Assembly: GCA_013399875.1 (NCBI GenBank)
Contig: VXAZ01009403.1
Span: forward strand, 242,138 to 306,137
Origin: Gymnorhina tibicen
Taxonomy: Eukaryota; Chordata; Aves; Passeriformes; Artamidae
Direction: 5' to 3'
DNA: 64,000 nucleotides
Shown here: positions 48,001 to 60,516 of the stretch, in pieces
Layout of the letters: each line of letters starts with the position of its first letter
Numbering within the stretch: the first letter of the stretch is position 1
Notes under the pieces: generated by a model
Told to the model about the DNA's origin: nothing
Seen by the model: the letters and a program-made list of their open reading frames with translations, nothing else
Database searches by the model: none
Program-made: the position numbers and the translations under genes

Positions 48001-50647
48001 TTTATTTTCTACTTGAAACTTGTTGTGGTGGTCCCTTTTAAGGGTGACAATGTGTGGGTGTTCCTTTTAAGGGCATTTGTAGGTCTGTAACTCTGAAAGT
48101 GCAAGTTATCTTGAGAATACTATAATTACTTAAGAAAGAAATTGAGTCAGCCTTGGCTTAAAAAGTCATTCTTATTGTCAAAACCCTCATATTGTCTTCC
48201 TTATCCCACCTTCAGTTGTACAGCCAGCCTTGTTATTTCTCATTTCTCAGCTTGGTTGAGTTCTACTGCCATTATTTGTGCAGCTCAGGACTGGCAGTCT
48301 TCCACTGCCATTAAGAGGGTGATTTGCAGATCTGCAAGCACAAAACTTTTTGCTTTGAGGACAGCCTTGCATTTGGTTTACAGCTGGTTACTGGTAAGAC
48401 AAGGAAGATCTTGATCCTGTGACATTGGAAGGTGAAAATCAGTGATGTTGGTGTTTGTGCCAGAACTGTAGTAGAGCCTGGCATAGCTACAGTTGAGGAG
48501 CTGTACTGAGGAAGCAAGACCAGCCCTATGTGATGAGCATGAGCTGTCAGGGTAGCTCTGACAAGGGTAATTCTGTTTTCCTTAATTCTTTGGTTTTGTC
48601 TTGGTTTTTGTTTGTTGCAGTCTTTTTGTTTGGTTGTTTGGGTTTTTTTTCCAGGGCGTTTTTGTCTAACAAACATCAGTGATCTCCCCTTGTTTCCATT
48701 TCTCAGAGTCTTTGTGTGATGAACCACAGGAAACATACATCACTGAAGATGCAGAAACTGTCTGAATTTTTAGTTGTGAAATCTGGCAGTCGAGTTGTCA
48801 GTCAAGATTTATCTGCAAATCACAGTATCATGGTTAAAATTATCTTTCATAAATGTAATAAACTGGCTGAACTCTATCTTAAACTATTAGCTGAATGGAA
48901 GAGCTTGTTATGTACAAACATTGATTTTTTGTAAGGTCAGTATAGGCTGGGGAGAAAAATGTTGCAGTATTTCTTACAATTTCCCAATCTCCAATTCTGA
49001 CATCTTATCAAGACATTGAAAACCTCATTTTGTTTAACAGTAGAGTTACTTTTGGATAGGAAAACAAAAGTTATATCATATGACCTGCATGATCAGGCCT
49101 GATTCCCATATATTTCAGAAATGGGAAATAACTGCCTTTTCCTGAATTTGCTCACATCTCAGACATGAAATAAATGAAGTACTTTTTCCCAGTTAAAAGA
49201 CTTGGGAAATAAAAAGAAAAAAAAAATAAGTGGCCATGATATCCTTTTTTGTAATCCAGGATCTTAAGCTTTAAATATAAATGCCAAATTATCACTAGAT
49301 CTATAATAATGCTGCAATGAAACTGAAAATACTTTTGATTCTTAATTTCTTCTGTTCTTTCCATCAAGGTTTTATTGCCTTACAAAATTAATGACTCTTA
49401 TTTTCTTCTTTTCATTTGTTGCATCCCTATAGTATTCATTTGATTCATTAGTAAATCAGCTCAACTGCTGAATCATTTCCTAGAATCATAGGAAAAATAC
49501 CTAAGCTGAGGTTTAAAAACATACATCGTCTCTCAAGTAAAAAAACCCTAACCCCCAAAAAACAACCTAAAAGCCACATTTCACTTTTACTCCTTTGTGT
49601 AAGGCTTGCCAGATGTCCTGCAGACCTTAGTTAAACATGCTAAGAATAAAATGCATACTGATATACCTGGGGTGCTAAATAATTGCTTCATGTTGTTATG
49701 GCTGTTTATTTAATCAATACCTTTGTCTCTCAGATTTTCTTGATATTATTTTGAAGGATGCTTGCTAGATTCCAATGTCAGCCAGCAGGTATTTTCACCA
49801 GAAGAATGGACCAGCTGAAAACCTTTTTGGTGAGAGGGAAAAAAAAAATCAAATAACCTACTCCAGCCAACACCAGCTGGCTTCATCAAAGACTGTTACT
49901 CAAAATGCCAAATCTAGTTTTCTGCCACTGTTGTGACCTATTCCTTCTATGTAGCAGATTTCACCCTAACTCTTCCAATTTAAAGTCACTGGTTGTCACT
50001 ACTAAAATACAAATGACTGCTGTAATCCTGAGTATTTATTTTCTTCAATTTGTAGTTTGTGGGGCAGTTTGGTAGGTGTAATGGTTCACAGAATCATCAA
50101 ACAATTGTTTTTTTCCTGGATCCTTCTTCTAAGGCATCTTTTTCAGACCTCCCCCCACCCCCGCCCCATCCAAAAAACAAAAGTTAAAAAAGTTTAAGCG
50201 GGTATGTTAGATAATATACTTTTATTTCTCTGAGTTACTCCTTTCAATGAATGGTCTTCCCTTATGAAAGGAGGCTGTATAACAAAGAGTCCTCTACAGG
50301 AATGCATTTTAATCTACTGTTAATGAATACTGTTATATAGAAACATAGGAATAGAAATTTGTTAGTTCCTTCCTTTGGTAATTATGGAGATTGAGCCTTC
50401 TAATCTAGTTTCCTGTTACATTAATATAATACCTGTTTCCTCTGGAAATTTACCCTTTAGATGACTGTTTTAAAGTATTAGTTAGTGCAGTCTTTTATTT
50501 CACATTATTATACTTACCCTCTTGAGAATGACACTCATTGTTTGTTCATATCTAGACCATTACTGTGGGTGCAGCAGTGTTGTCATTAAGTAGAAATCAA
50601 ACTTGTGTTTTTTCATGAGTTGTGCTTATACAAATAGGGTCCTGCTT
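39059..50647. other. FRMPD4: Intronic DNA without recognised genes
   Basis: About 11.6 kb with no recognised exon or large transposon. Blocks at 41790-42900, 45790-46020 and 47070-47290 are GC-richer than their surroundings and are noted in the findings. T-rich tracts occur near 45240, 46558 and 48590. Confidence 0.45.
47013..47033 (+). repeat. (TTG)7 microsatellite
   Basis: Seven uninterrupted TTG units flanked by T-rich DNA. Confidence 0.92.
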
Positions 50648-50932
50648 CCCTGCTGAAGCAGGGTCATCCCAGAGCACATGGCACAGGATTGCATCCAGAC
50701 AGTGCTTGAATATCTCTAGTGAGGGAGACTCCACAACCTCTCCAGGCAACCTGTTCCAGTGCTCGGTCACTTACACAGTAAAGAAGTTCTTCTTCATATT
50801 CATGTGGAGTTTCCTGTGTTCTAGTTTCTACCCACTGCCACTTGTCCTATTGCCTGGCACCATTGCGAAGAGCCTGGCTCCATCCTCTTGGCATGCCCCC
50901 TTCAGATACTTATATACATTGATACGGTCTTA
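50648..50932 (-). mobile_element. CR1 LINE fragment, about 0.28 kb
   Basis: The + strand carries the complement of the CR1 3' region: 'GCTGAAGCAGGGTCATCCCA', 'GGGAGACTCCACAACCTCTC', 'GGCAACCTGTTCCAGTGCTC', 'GAAGAGCCTGGCTCCATCCT'. Both ends are truncated and the octamer tail is missing. Antisense to FRMPD4. Confidence 0.93.
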
Positions 50933-52067
50933 TTCCTTTGTCATATTTAATGTGCGGGTTTGCATGTTCTACTGCATTTTGATGTTGCACAAAGGATTGT
51001 TAGAAAATACAAAAAAGAAAATTATTTTCACAGGGCAAGGATTTTAAACCTGTAAGTTTATATTATACAGCCCAAGAAGTATGCAAAATTTTCAAGAGAA
51101 GTACATGTAATGAAAGACATCTAATCAAAAGCTGAGGGATTTCGAAGAAAGCTTCTTAAATAGTGTAGGACTGTGGAAAATAATGGTATAAAAGTGTTTA
51201 AAAAAAGGAGTAAATTTCAGAGGCATTCAGAGAAAAAGATTGATCAGAAGTTCCTTATATGAAATGGAGGACCTCAAGTAAAGTAATGATTTATTAAAAA
51301 TTTAAATATGCATACCAAATCAGTTGCTATTGGAACATTTATCTGAGTTGAGGTCTTGTGAGATATGAAATGTTAGGTTCAAGTTTTGCTGTTTTCTGGA
51401 ATGTGGCAAATCTCTAATGATGGGACAGCAGTCAGTTGTGGTAAAAGGGCAGAGCAGAAGGCTGCTGGTGTTTTGGAATGCAAATGAATTAACCAAATAA
51501 TGTTCTCATCAGGGGAATATGCTTGCTTTCTTTTGGAGGTCCCAAGAATTTTGCTTAACAAGGAATGTCAAGCAAAGAACAAGAATTCTTCGTTACTGTT
51601 AAAAGTATTTGGAAACTTTATTTTTCAGTCCTCCTTCCTAGTTGCTTGCCTGGATTCATCATCTTGATTACCTATCTGTTCCTCTCGCAGTCTGTGAGTA
51701 AATACAAATAATGTAGTTAACTGCAGTGCTTCCCAGGTAGTGAGTTATTTTTCTGTTCTTGGTCCTTGGCTTTTTTATTTCCAATGCTACCATCTAGCCT
51801 GTGTTTATAAATCTGCTCCTCTTGCCCATCCTCCTATGCTGTAGATTGGGCTCATTTCTTCTTCTGACTGCCACTCATGCCATTCACATCTTGTTCATTA
51901 TTGGTTTACTTCGGCAGAGGAAGGACAAGGGGCATTCCATAACACAGTGATAAATTAGAGTATTATTTATGCTTAGCAAAAGCGAACATCCTGGGAACAG
52001 GGAATTGTATCAAAATGATTGTTTCACATATTTTTTTAGCATCACTCTGATTTATGGCTTCATCCTC
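50933..52067. other. FRMPD4: Intronic DNA without recognised genes
   Basis: Nothing recognised in this stretch. Confidence 0.5.
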
Positions 52068-53164
52068 AGCAGTACTCCAGCATACTCCTGGAAAAGCTGG
52101 CAGCCCATGGCTTGGACAGGTGCACTTTTTGTTGGCTTAAGAACTGGCTGGATGGCTGGCCCCAGAGAGTCGTGGTGAATGGTGCTGCATCCAGTTGGCA
52201 TCTGGTCACTTGTGGTGTCCCCCAGGGATCAGTGTGGGGCCCATTCCTGCTTAATGTCTTTCCTGATGATCTGGATGAGAGGATCAAGCCTAGCATTAGC
52301 AAATTCATGGACGATACCAAGTTGGGTCGGAGTGTTGATCTGCTGGAGGGTAGGAAGACTCTGCAGAGGGACCTGGACAAGCTGGATAGATAGGCCAAGA
52401 CCAACAGTATGAGGTTCAACAAGACCAAGTGCTGAGTCCTACCCTTTGGCCACAGCAACCCCCTGCAGTGCTACAGGCTTGATCACAGTGGCTGGAACGT
52501 GGCCCAGCAGAGATGGACCTGAGGGTACTGATCAACAGCTGCTGAACATGAGCCAGGGTGTGCCCATGTGCCCAGGTGGCCAAGAAGGCCAACGCCGTCC
52601 TGGCTTGAATCAGAAATAGTGTGGCCAGCAGGACTAGGAAAGTGATTCTTCCCCTGTACTGCACCCCAAGTCCCCAAGTTCTGGGCCCCTCAATTCAGGG
52701 AGGACACTGAGGTGCTGGAGCAAGTCCAGAGAAAGGCAGTGAAGCTGGTGAAGGGTCTGGAGCACAATTCTATGAGGAGCAGCTGAGGGAGTAGGAGTGT
52801 TTAGCCTGTTTTAGAAAAGGAGGCTCAGGGGAGACTTTATAACTCTCTACAAGTACCTGAAAGGAGGTTGTAGCCAGGGGGGTGTTGGCCTCTTCTCCCA
52901 GGCAACCAGGGACTGGACAAGAGGACATAGTCTTAAGCTTCGCCAGGGGAGGTTTATGAAGAATTTCTTCACAGAAAGGGTAATTAGACACTGGAATGGA
53001 CTGCCCAGGGAGGTGGTGGAGTCACCATCCCTGGAGGTGTTCAAGGAAAGACTGGGTTTGGCACTCAGTGCCATGGTCTGGTTGACAGGGTGGTGTTGGG
53101 TCACAGGTCAGACTTGATGATCTCAGAGGTCTTTTCCAACCTCTTCAATTCTATGATTCTGTGA
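52068..53164 (+). mobile_element. CR1 LINE, 5'-truncated, about 1.1 kb
   Basis: The longest sense-oriented CR1 here. It starts inside the ORF2 reverse transcriptase, runs through the ORF2 C-terminus and 3' UTR ('CCTGGAGGTGTTCAAGG', 'GACTTGATGATCTCAGAGGT') and ends with 'CAATTCTATGATTCTGTG'. It is a 5'-truncated retrotransposon copy. Its reading frame is broken by several stops, so it is not mobile by itself. Confidence 0.96.
52112..52393 (+). pseudogene. CR1 reverse transcriptase fragment
   Basis: A 93-codon open stretch encodes the palm part of the CR1 reverse transcriptase. Residues 35-44 read [10 protein letters not shown] (the conserved GVPQGSVLGP-type motif) and residues 65-68 read FMDD, where CR1 elements have FADD; the two catalytic aspartates of this box remain. 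The frame ends with TAG after LDKLDR. The same frame continues beyond the stop with recognisable CR1 residues (AKTNSMRFNKTKC) up to a second stop (TGA, 52433-52435). The endonuclease and most of the polymerase are missing through 5' truncation. Its host role was reverse transcription of CR1 RNA at the target site; this copy is inert. Confidence 0.9.
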
Positions 53165-56100
53165 AAAAAATAAATTATTGTAACAGCAGAAGAAGTCTTA
53201 AGAGATTTGCAGCTCTCCCTCTTGCATAGTATATTATTCCTCAGTATTTGTGAGAAATTAAACTGTTAAGTATTTTCAATGAAGTGTTTGTGTATAAATA
53301 CGTGATCATATGTGGTAACAGGCTTTGGTCTAAAACATTCCAATGGTTTAGGAACTGCCAAGCTTCAAGTGAGCAGTCAGGGCTCTGCAAAAGATGGGAG
53401 GGATGGTAATTAGAAAATAAAATGAAGATTATATTTTAATAATAGCAGGCTAAGCTTATTTGCAGTTTTATTTGGTGAACTACTTGCAGCATGGTTGGCA
53501 CTGCTAAATGAAAGACAAGAATAGGAATGAAAAAGACCTGATGAGGTGAGAATGCCTATATTACATTGTGCTACTGCAGGGGTTTATGTGAGGAGACTGA
53601 AACTGGGGTGAGTTATCATATGAGTATATTTACACTGTATTTAAGACTGTACCATAACTTCCTCAGATTATTGGAATGATTTACATCTGCTGTGAAATAT
53701 TTTAATTCTAGCTGTGTATTCCACAGAGTGTGCACTTCATAAAGTATAGGGTGAGGCACCAAGAAATCTGAATTCACATTAAGTACCAATATCCTTTGTG
53801 ATTGCTGAGATGCTCAACCATTTGAGCATACTCTCCCTTTCTGTAAAAGAGAAAATAACTGAAGGCACTTGATTGTTTCATAGTAGTATGAAAAAATGTT
53901 GGAGAGAAAAAAATGCGCGTCTTAATGGGAACATTTTGAACATATTGGTAACATACTGCAGAAAACCTTGTCAGTTTTCTCAGTGTCAGGTAGTTATTAT
54001 CTTCCATGTGTGCACTTTCAGCAAAAAGACCTACATTTTAACAGTGAACAATCATCCTTTTTCTTTACTTGACTTGCTTTGTTAAGCAAAACTCTTGGGA
54101 CCGCCAAAAGAAAGCAAATATGTTCATGTGATGAGAACAACATTTGGATAATACATTTACATGATCCTCGTGCAAATACCCAATGTTTGTTTTATGGTCT
54201 TTTATTCTTAGAAAAATAGATTCGTTTTTCATATATTTAAAAATACCAAAAATATTTAGTTTGTATTATATACTTATATGTCTATATTGAAGTTATCCAT
54301 TAAAACACCAGCAAAGAGTTAAAGAAGTGTTTAAAAACCTAGTCAGTGGTGCTTCTTTTTCTGCCAGAGATCAGTCCCACTGCTCAAACTTTGAATTCAC
54401 CTGGAAGTCAATCTGTAGTTCTCTGGAGGTTTTATATGTCAGTTCAGGGTGAAAAGGGTTTGAGATCCTTTCTTTTGAATTCTGCTTTGTTTTTTGTGCA
54501 GCACTGGAGTCTTACTGATTGCTTGGCAATGATTTCTTCTGGTTTTTTTTTCCCTTGGAGGTTTTTTTTAGTTGGCTGGGTTTTGGTTGGTTTTTTTTTT
54601 TCCCCTAAGTTATGGGACAGCTGCAGTGTGTAATTTCCCTATGCTCCAAAGAAACCAAAAGTCTGAAAAAATATTAGTGTAACTTCTTATTTTCTCATCT
54701 TTGCAGAGGAGGAAGCAAATAGCATTCACCTGCTCTAGAAAGAGAGGCTCAACCTTTTTTCCTCTTCTTCCTATATAGCTGCAAGTAACAGTAACTAAGA
54801 CAGGAAGATTTTTCTTCAGCTTCTAAGAAGAAGATCTAGGAAGGGACGAGCAACACCAAAGTGAGGTCCTTACTAGAAATGATGAATTTAAATTTCAGTA
54901 TCATTTCTTAGGTTGAAGGAACTAGGAGGCACCCGCTTTGTTACTAATGACAAAATGTTCTTTGAGCTCTGAATACTGTTATGAAACTTAAGGAAAAATC
55001 ATAAGCTTTTGGGACTAGGGCTAAATCAACTTGCTGGGAGCCTGGTGCAGCTGGTGCTGTATCCTTTGTTCTTTAAGCCTATTTTGTTACAAAAGCACTG
55101 AGGGGCCTCCAAAGAGTGTGATGTAATGGGATGCTGTTGCCTTGCTTGACTCTGTCACTGGGTTTGCTTCCTGCAAGTTTTTGCAATTTTCTGTGTTTTG
55201 TGGCAAGCCTGTCTCCAAGCTGTGCTGGGTCCGTGTAAAATAATTAGGTTTTGAAGTTAAAGTGTGTGTATGAGTGTAGGAAACACCTAAGAGTAAGGTA
55301 ATGCTTTCTGCCTTGTCAGGGATCGATCTTTACCTTTGTTGTCCAAGGGTATTTGAAACTCCATCCAGGTTTCTCTCTGTTTCGTTGCCCTTACTCAAAA
55401 CTGGTCTCACAAATAAGGAAGTTAGTGAAGATAATGGCTGTCTAGTCTGTGTTTAACTTTATAAATGCAGACTCTGGTTCCTAGATGACAGTATCTGCCA
55501 CATTTCTTATTGAGAAAAGCTGAAATAGCTATCCCTCCTTTGTTTTCTAAATACAGACTTTTTGTTGTTTGTTCCTTTTTTTGTTAGCGACAAACTTCAT
55601 CCTCAGAATTCAATGCTATTATTTTTGCTTCTCCCAATAAGAAGAAGTATTAATAGATAAAGTACTGATTCAGGTATGACCAATCTTTCTTTGCATATAA
55701 AAATATAAACTTCATACAACATTGTGCCATCACTTGCTAAGAAGCTCAGGAGCTGGGCCTCTTGCAAAGGACTGTGTCTGTCTCAGGATCTCCTGTAGCT
55801 GGTCAGTTGGGAAGGAGCTGACTTCTCAAGGACACATCATGTTTTATCCCTTGCAGCAGTTCTTGCATGCTCCCTGACGTAGGAATCCCCAGTTGCATCT
55901 ATATTTGCCACCTGCGCTGCAGGTTTGGGGCAGCTTTCAGCAGCTCATGATCACCTCTAAGAGTGTGTTTATATGGTGCTTATTCACCATAACTTGCATT
56001 TCAAAAAGTGAATCTGTGTAGTAGAGCTTGGAACTCACCAGTTTACGTCTCCATACTAAGGCAGCTGAAAACACATCTGAAATGTTTGTCTTACAGGTTT

Positions 56101-58056
56101 GGTTTCTGCAGGAAAATCATTCTGCTTGGGTGTTAATTATACAGCACACCAATGCAACAGAATGAAACCAAAGCAAAATAGTGGAATCAGGTATATTAAG
56201 AGAAAAATTACTTTCAAGGGCACTGCAATGCAGATGACAGTTTTTCTTGAAACATGGGTACAGAGGCTGTCGTGGTGATAATTGTGTGTTAACTGCCTTA
56301 CTATCCAGTCACCTTTTATTAATAGTTTGGGGTTTTTTTTCCCTAGGAGTTTGCATTTATTGCTTCTTTTCATACTTTTATTAACTTTTATGCGTGATTT
56401 TTTAAGGCATTTAGCAGCTTCAGCAAGCCATAGCGTGATTTGATGAGATTTGTTGAGATGCCTAGGTTGTTAATCTGAATTTAATACAATATGAAAGAGA
56501 GTAACCATAAGAGTTGTAAATAGTCAAGAGAGATTATGTTGAAAAAGAGACTGCAATTTTTTGCCTACATGTAAAAAGTGTTTTCTGGGAAGCATTTTGT
56601 GAGGTTATTCAGGTAATTATTTTTAAGGTAGTCAGTTAGAAGAAAACCAAAGCTTTATTTACAGCTCTTTTTTTGCTTATGTAAGCAAGTTCAAGCTTTA
56701 CCTAATATTTTTTTTATACTTTTGAAAGCTATCTGTTGAAAAGTGCAAGGATTAAATAAAAAAATCCAAAGAAAACTGCTCTGCAGAAGCATTACTGTCA
56801 CTTCATATGACAGACCAAAACCACTAAAATGTATCAAGTTTGAAGTAATACCAAATCATAGATGATGCTGATGAAAGGCAGTTACTACTATGGTAAATTC
56901 CACCAATGCACAGGAGAATCTGACCAGTAACTCTAGAATTGAGAATCCTTTTTCTTTTATGCAGACTCTTTTTCCTGGGCGGAAGAGAATGGGGGAAGAA
57001 AAAGCAAAGCCTGGGGACTGTAAAGTCCATACAAAGCAAATGACTTCTTTTCTTTCTAAAAGCATTGTTCAGACAGTGGGAGTAGGAGGTATATAATGCC
57101 TTTGTACCTGGCAGCCATTTGGTGAAGAGGCTATCATTATTTCTGTTAAACTCTTGCAAGACTTCTGCTGGAATCTGAATGTGTAATTTTGAGCCTTTGG
57201 CAGGAGAAGATGCCAGTTTCCCTTTTGCTTCTGAATTCAAACAATGACTGTGGGCATTCAGGAAGTTTTGCTGTATTACGTAAGCGCTTTTGTTTAGGCC
57301 TCCCGTACAGACTCCCCATCGTTTCAAATTAGTTGAAAATACACTGGCATTGCCTATTCCAAACAAAGTCAAATCAGGGAAAACACCCAACAAGAAAAAC
57401 AAAACAAAAAAAATCACCCTAAAAACACCAACGAAAACCAAACAAAAAACCACTCAGAAACTGGAACAAACATTCATAACCTTAAGTGATGAGACATGGA
57501 CTGCATGTTTTTTCTTCTTGTGTTGGTGGTTTTTGCGTTCCTGTGTAGAGACATGCTTGAAAAATGCCATCAATCTGTGTGCACCAACCAAGTTTGAGTT
57601 TTTTCCTCCTGGCATAGAAGCAACTCTTGATGTAGACATGACTGAAGATACCTGTTGTTTAAGGATGACTTTCTCAGTGTTTTGGTGTGGGGACTTTTTG
57701 TTTTTTGTTTTCTCTTTGAGGCAGGCGTGTCCTACATGGGGTGATACTCCTGTATTCTTTTTTTCTTTACACCTCTGTGCATCTGTGCATCTCTGGTATT
57801 TTTTTCTGTACTGCATATTCTGAACCCAAGAAATTGGGCATTGTCAGAAAACTCTGACATGTACAGAATTTAAACTTGCATTTCAGGTGCAACAGGCAGA
57901 TTGTTTCCATATGGGGCATGTACAGTGATTTCTGTAACATAAGTAATTATGAGTAAGATACAAATTTGGAGGCCACCTTATCTTTCAGTGTGATGTCTGC
58001 AGGGCAACACCTCCCCACCCCCCATATACAGTTGATTGTGTAGTGACTCCTCACTA

Positions 58057-58083
58057 TTTTAAGGTCACAAAAAGACCTTAAAA
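58057..58083. repeat. Perfect inverted repeat, 10-base arms
   Basis: TTTTAAGGTC, a 7-base spacer ACAAAAA, then GACCTTAAAA. The left arm plus the next base contains the nuclear-receptor half-site AGGTCA. A transcript would form a short AU-rich hairpin. Confidence 0.9.
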
Positions 58084-59037
58084 GGTCCTCTAACTTAGGA
58101 ATTTAGGGTTATAAACAAACAGTGGTTTAAATACTTGCACCCTTAGGATGTATCTCTTTGATCCAATATTTCTAAAAAGCACTCTTGTGTGACTGAAAAT
58201 ATTCTCATTTCTGGAGTTCAGGCAGTGGTTCTGTAGGTTTTCCCAACTGTTTTCAGTAGCTGCTGTCTACATGCAGCCTGGCTTTGTGGACTAAAACAGA
58301 AGATACATGATACTTGATGGTGGGATTATATGCTGAAGGTTTGCCTCTTTCTTATCAGTGGGAGTGTGCCCAACTGGTTTAACTCCTCCCTCAAGCCCTT
58401 ACAATGAACACTTGAAATTTGGTTTAACAGTGACAAAGTTACATTGATGTTGACATTTGTCTCCATGTCAGCACTGAGATCCCTGTTGTATTCTAATGTG
58501 ATGAGAGACATTTTTTAATATTTTCTTTAGACGTCGTATGTGATTGTTCATTTGTAGCTGTTTCTCATGATGTGGTTGCAGTAATTTAAAAAAACTTTAA
58601 GAATCCTTCCTTTTTTCCCCATCTACTCTGAATATTGCTGCAGGATATTGATTTCTCTTCCTGTTACCTTAGTAAATATGTTTTGGAGAGGTTTTAATCA
58701 ATCATAACTTTCTTCTTGTCCTCCAGCTGCTCACTGTTTTGCAGATCTCTCACTTCTGCGGTTGTTTATTTTGAAAACTAGAAATAAAGACCACTGAAAT
58801 TCCATTAGCAGTGTCCTATTTTGCTCTCCATTTCCCTCTGGATGTGTTTACTTTGTCTGAGGATGACTGGAAAAAGTAGTTTTGTAACATTTAACTCTTG
58901 CATTACTGTTGCCCATCATGCAACTCTTTTCCAACACACGTGCTCTCCTCCTGCCGTGCTGCCAGGCGGCGCTGGGCTCCAGCCTTACAGGAGCCACATC
59001 CTCTTTGTGCCTGCAGGATGTGTCATTCTCTTCCTTC

Positions 59038-59055
59038 TTTTTTTTTTTTTTTTTT
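59038..59055 (+). repeat. Poly(T)18 tract
   Basis: Eighteen T followed by C5 and a pyrimidine-rich stretch. Simple homopolymer. Confidence 0.85.
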
Positions 59056-60129
59056 CCCCCTTTCCTTCTGGGTAATACTTGAGCTCTACTTTATTTCCAG
59101 ACTGATATTCAGAAAAGCATGCATAATTGAACGGTGCAGTCTAAAAGGTTAGAAGTGCAGAAGTTATTTTTAAGCATCTGTTTTCTGGTTCAGACTTGAT
59201 GATATCTGAAGCATGTTTTTCAGGACAACTCTGTTAGGATGGTTTGTTGTGAGGAAAGGCTGATCATAAACTGTTGAAAGTGATGATTCCTTTCACATAA
59301 TGTTTTCTATTCAGCAGTGTGGTGAATTATGTAAAAGTTTATATAACACTGTATTAAAAAATTGCTAGTTTGTTATTTTTGCAGTTTTCTTCCCCTCTTG
59401 AGATTTAAGGAAGGGTTCTTCCTTGACTGGATTAGAGACACACAGGCAACCATTGCTTGAAGAACACTGTTTGATGGGTACTGTAGAAATTAAAAAGAGA
59501 GATGCTCCCTTGTTTTAAAACAAAACCAAACCAAAACCCCCACAAACTGCTAAGAGATTTATTGTCAGACATAAGAAATGTGTCTGACTTACTCGATTTA
59601 CTTATTGCTACAAAATACAAATAAATGTGAATTTCAGTTTTCAAATTTGCATTTTCGTAATTATTTTCTAGACTTTTGTTGAAGCTCCCCTAGATTTTGT
59701 TTCCCAAGGTAAAAACCCAGGAAAAAAAGTTGTTCATTAAGGTTGTAAACATTCATATTTCAGGATGAAAGAAAAGCTATACATTTTAAAAATAAAAAAT
59801 CAGGTATATATAGAAAAAAAAGACACCTTTTGCTAATGTATTTAATTGAACTTATTCTGTTCTTTATATGTCATATTTTGTTTTTATTATAAAATGCCTG
59901 AGACTTTTTAATGTTTTGTCCAGGGGGGTAGCAGGATGTCTATAACAGAGTGTGCATTTTAAGAGGAATATGTTTTAAATAAAGGTTACAGATCTGTGAT
60001 TTAATGAATTTCACTATATACTTCCATAGCAGAGTTTACATTAAAGCTGTCTGCTGGTGGTTTTCTCCAGTTTTAAACCTCATTTACTGAGTAGTACAAG
60101 GCTGTTGTGACTGTGACAAAATTTCAACC

Positions 60130-60170
60130 AAAAAAAAAAAAAAAAGAGAAGAAAAAAAAGAAAAAAAGAA
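60130..60170 (+). repeat. A-rich purine tract
   Basis: A run of about 16 A followed by A/G purines to 60170 with no pyrimidine. There is no retrotransposed body upstream that I can recognise. Confidence 0.85.
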
Positions 60171-60410
60171 TATATTTTTATAAGGAGTACATCTTGAGAA
60201 ATTATGATTTTTATTTTTGGACATACCTTTTGTGTCCAAGATTCAAGGAGAATCTTGTCTTCACTGAATAAGATAAGTAGGTAAAATATGTGTCAGTAAC
60301 TGCAGACTTTAAGACTATATTTTCCCTGTGAGTAGGCTTTTTGGGATTTTCGCAGTGGAAAGTTCAGAAGAACCAACATATGAATAGCATATAAGGGCAA
60401 TATATAATAG

Positions 60411-60516
60411 ATTCATGGGATCAGTAAGGTTGGGAAGAGTCTCTAAGATTGTCGAGTCCAACCATATTCCTGAGTGCCACATCCATACATCTTTTGAACA
60501 CTTCCAGAGATACTCT
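60411..60516 (-). mobile_element. CR1 LINE fragment, 3' end
   Basis: The + strand 'ATTCATGGGATCAGTAAGGT', 'TGTCGAGTCCAACCATATTC', 'GAACACTTCCAGAGATACTC' is the complement of the last ~100 bases of CR1. Degraded; antisense to FRMPD4. Confidence 0.87.

Larger units (their letters stand above)
53165..60410. other. FRMPD4: Intronic DNA without recognised genes
   Basis: About 7 kb with no recognised exon or transposon. It holds T-rich tracts near 54540-54604 and 59038-59055, an A/C-rich tract at 57385-57450 and a 10-base-stem inverted repeat at 58057-58083. Confidence 0.5.

Noticed and set aside
48311..48736. A 141-codon minus-strand ORF rich in Lys, Gln and Asn
   Set aside because: Half of it is the complement of a T/G-rich simple tract at 48590-48652; no domain.
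56824..57453. A 209-codon minus-strand ORF, the longest in the AT-rich part
   Set aside because: Its N-terminal hydrophobic stretch is only the complement of an A/C-rich low-complexity tract (57385-57450). The rest matches nothing I know, and an ORF of this length is uncommon but possible by chance over six frames of 64 kb.
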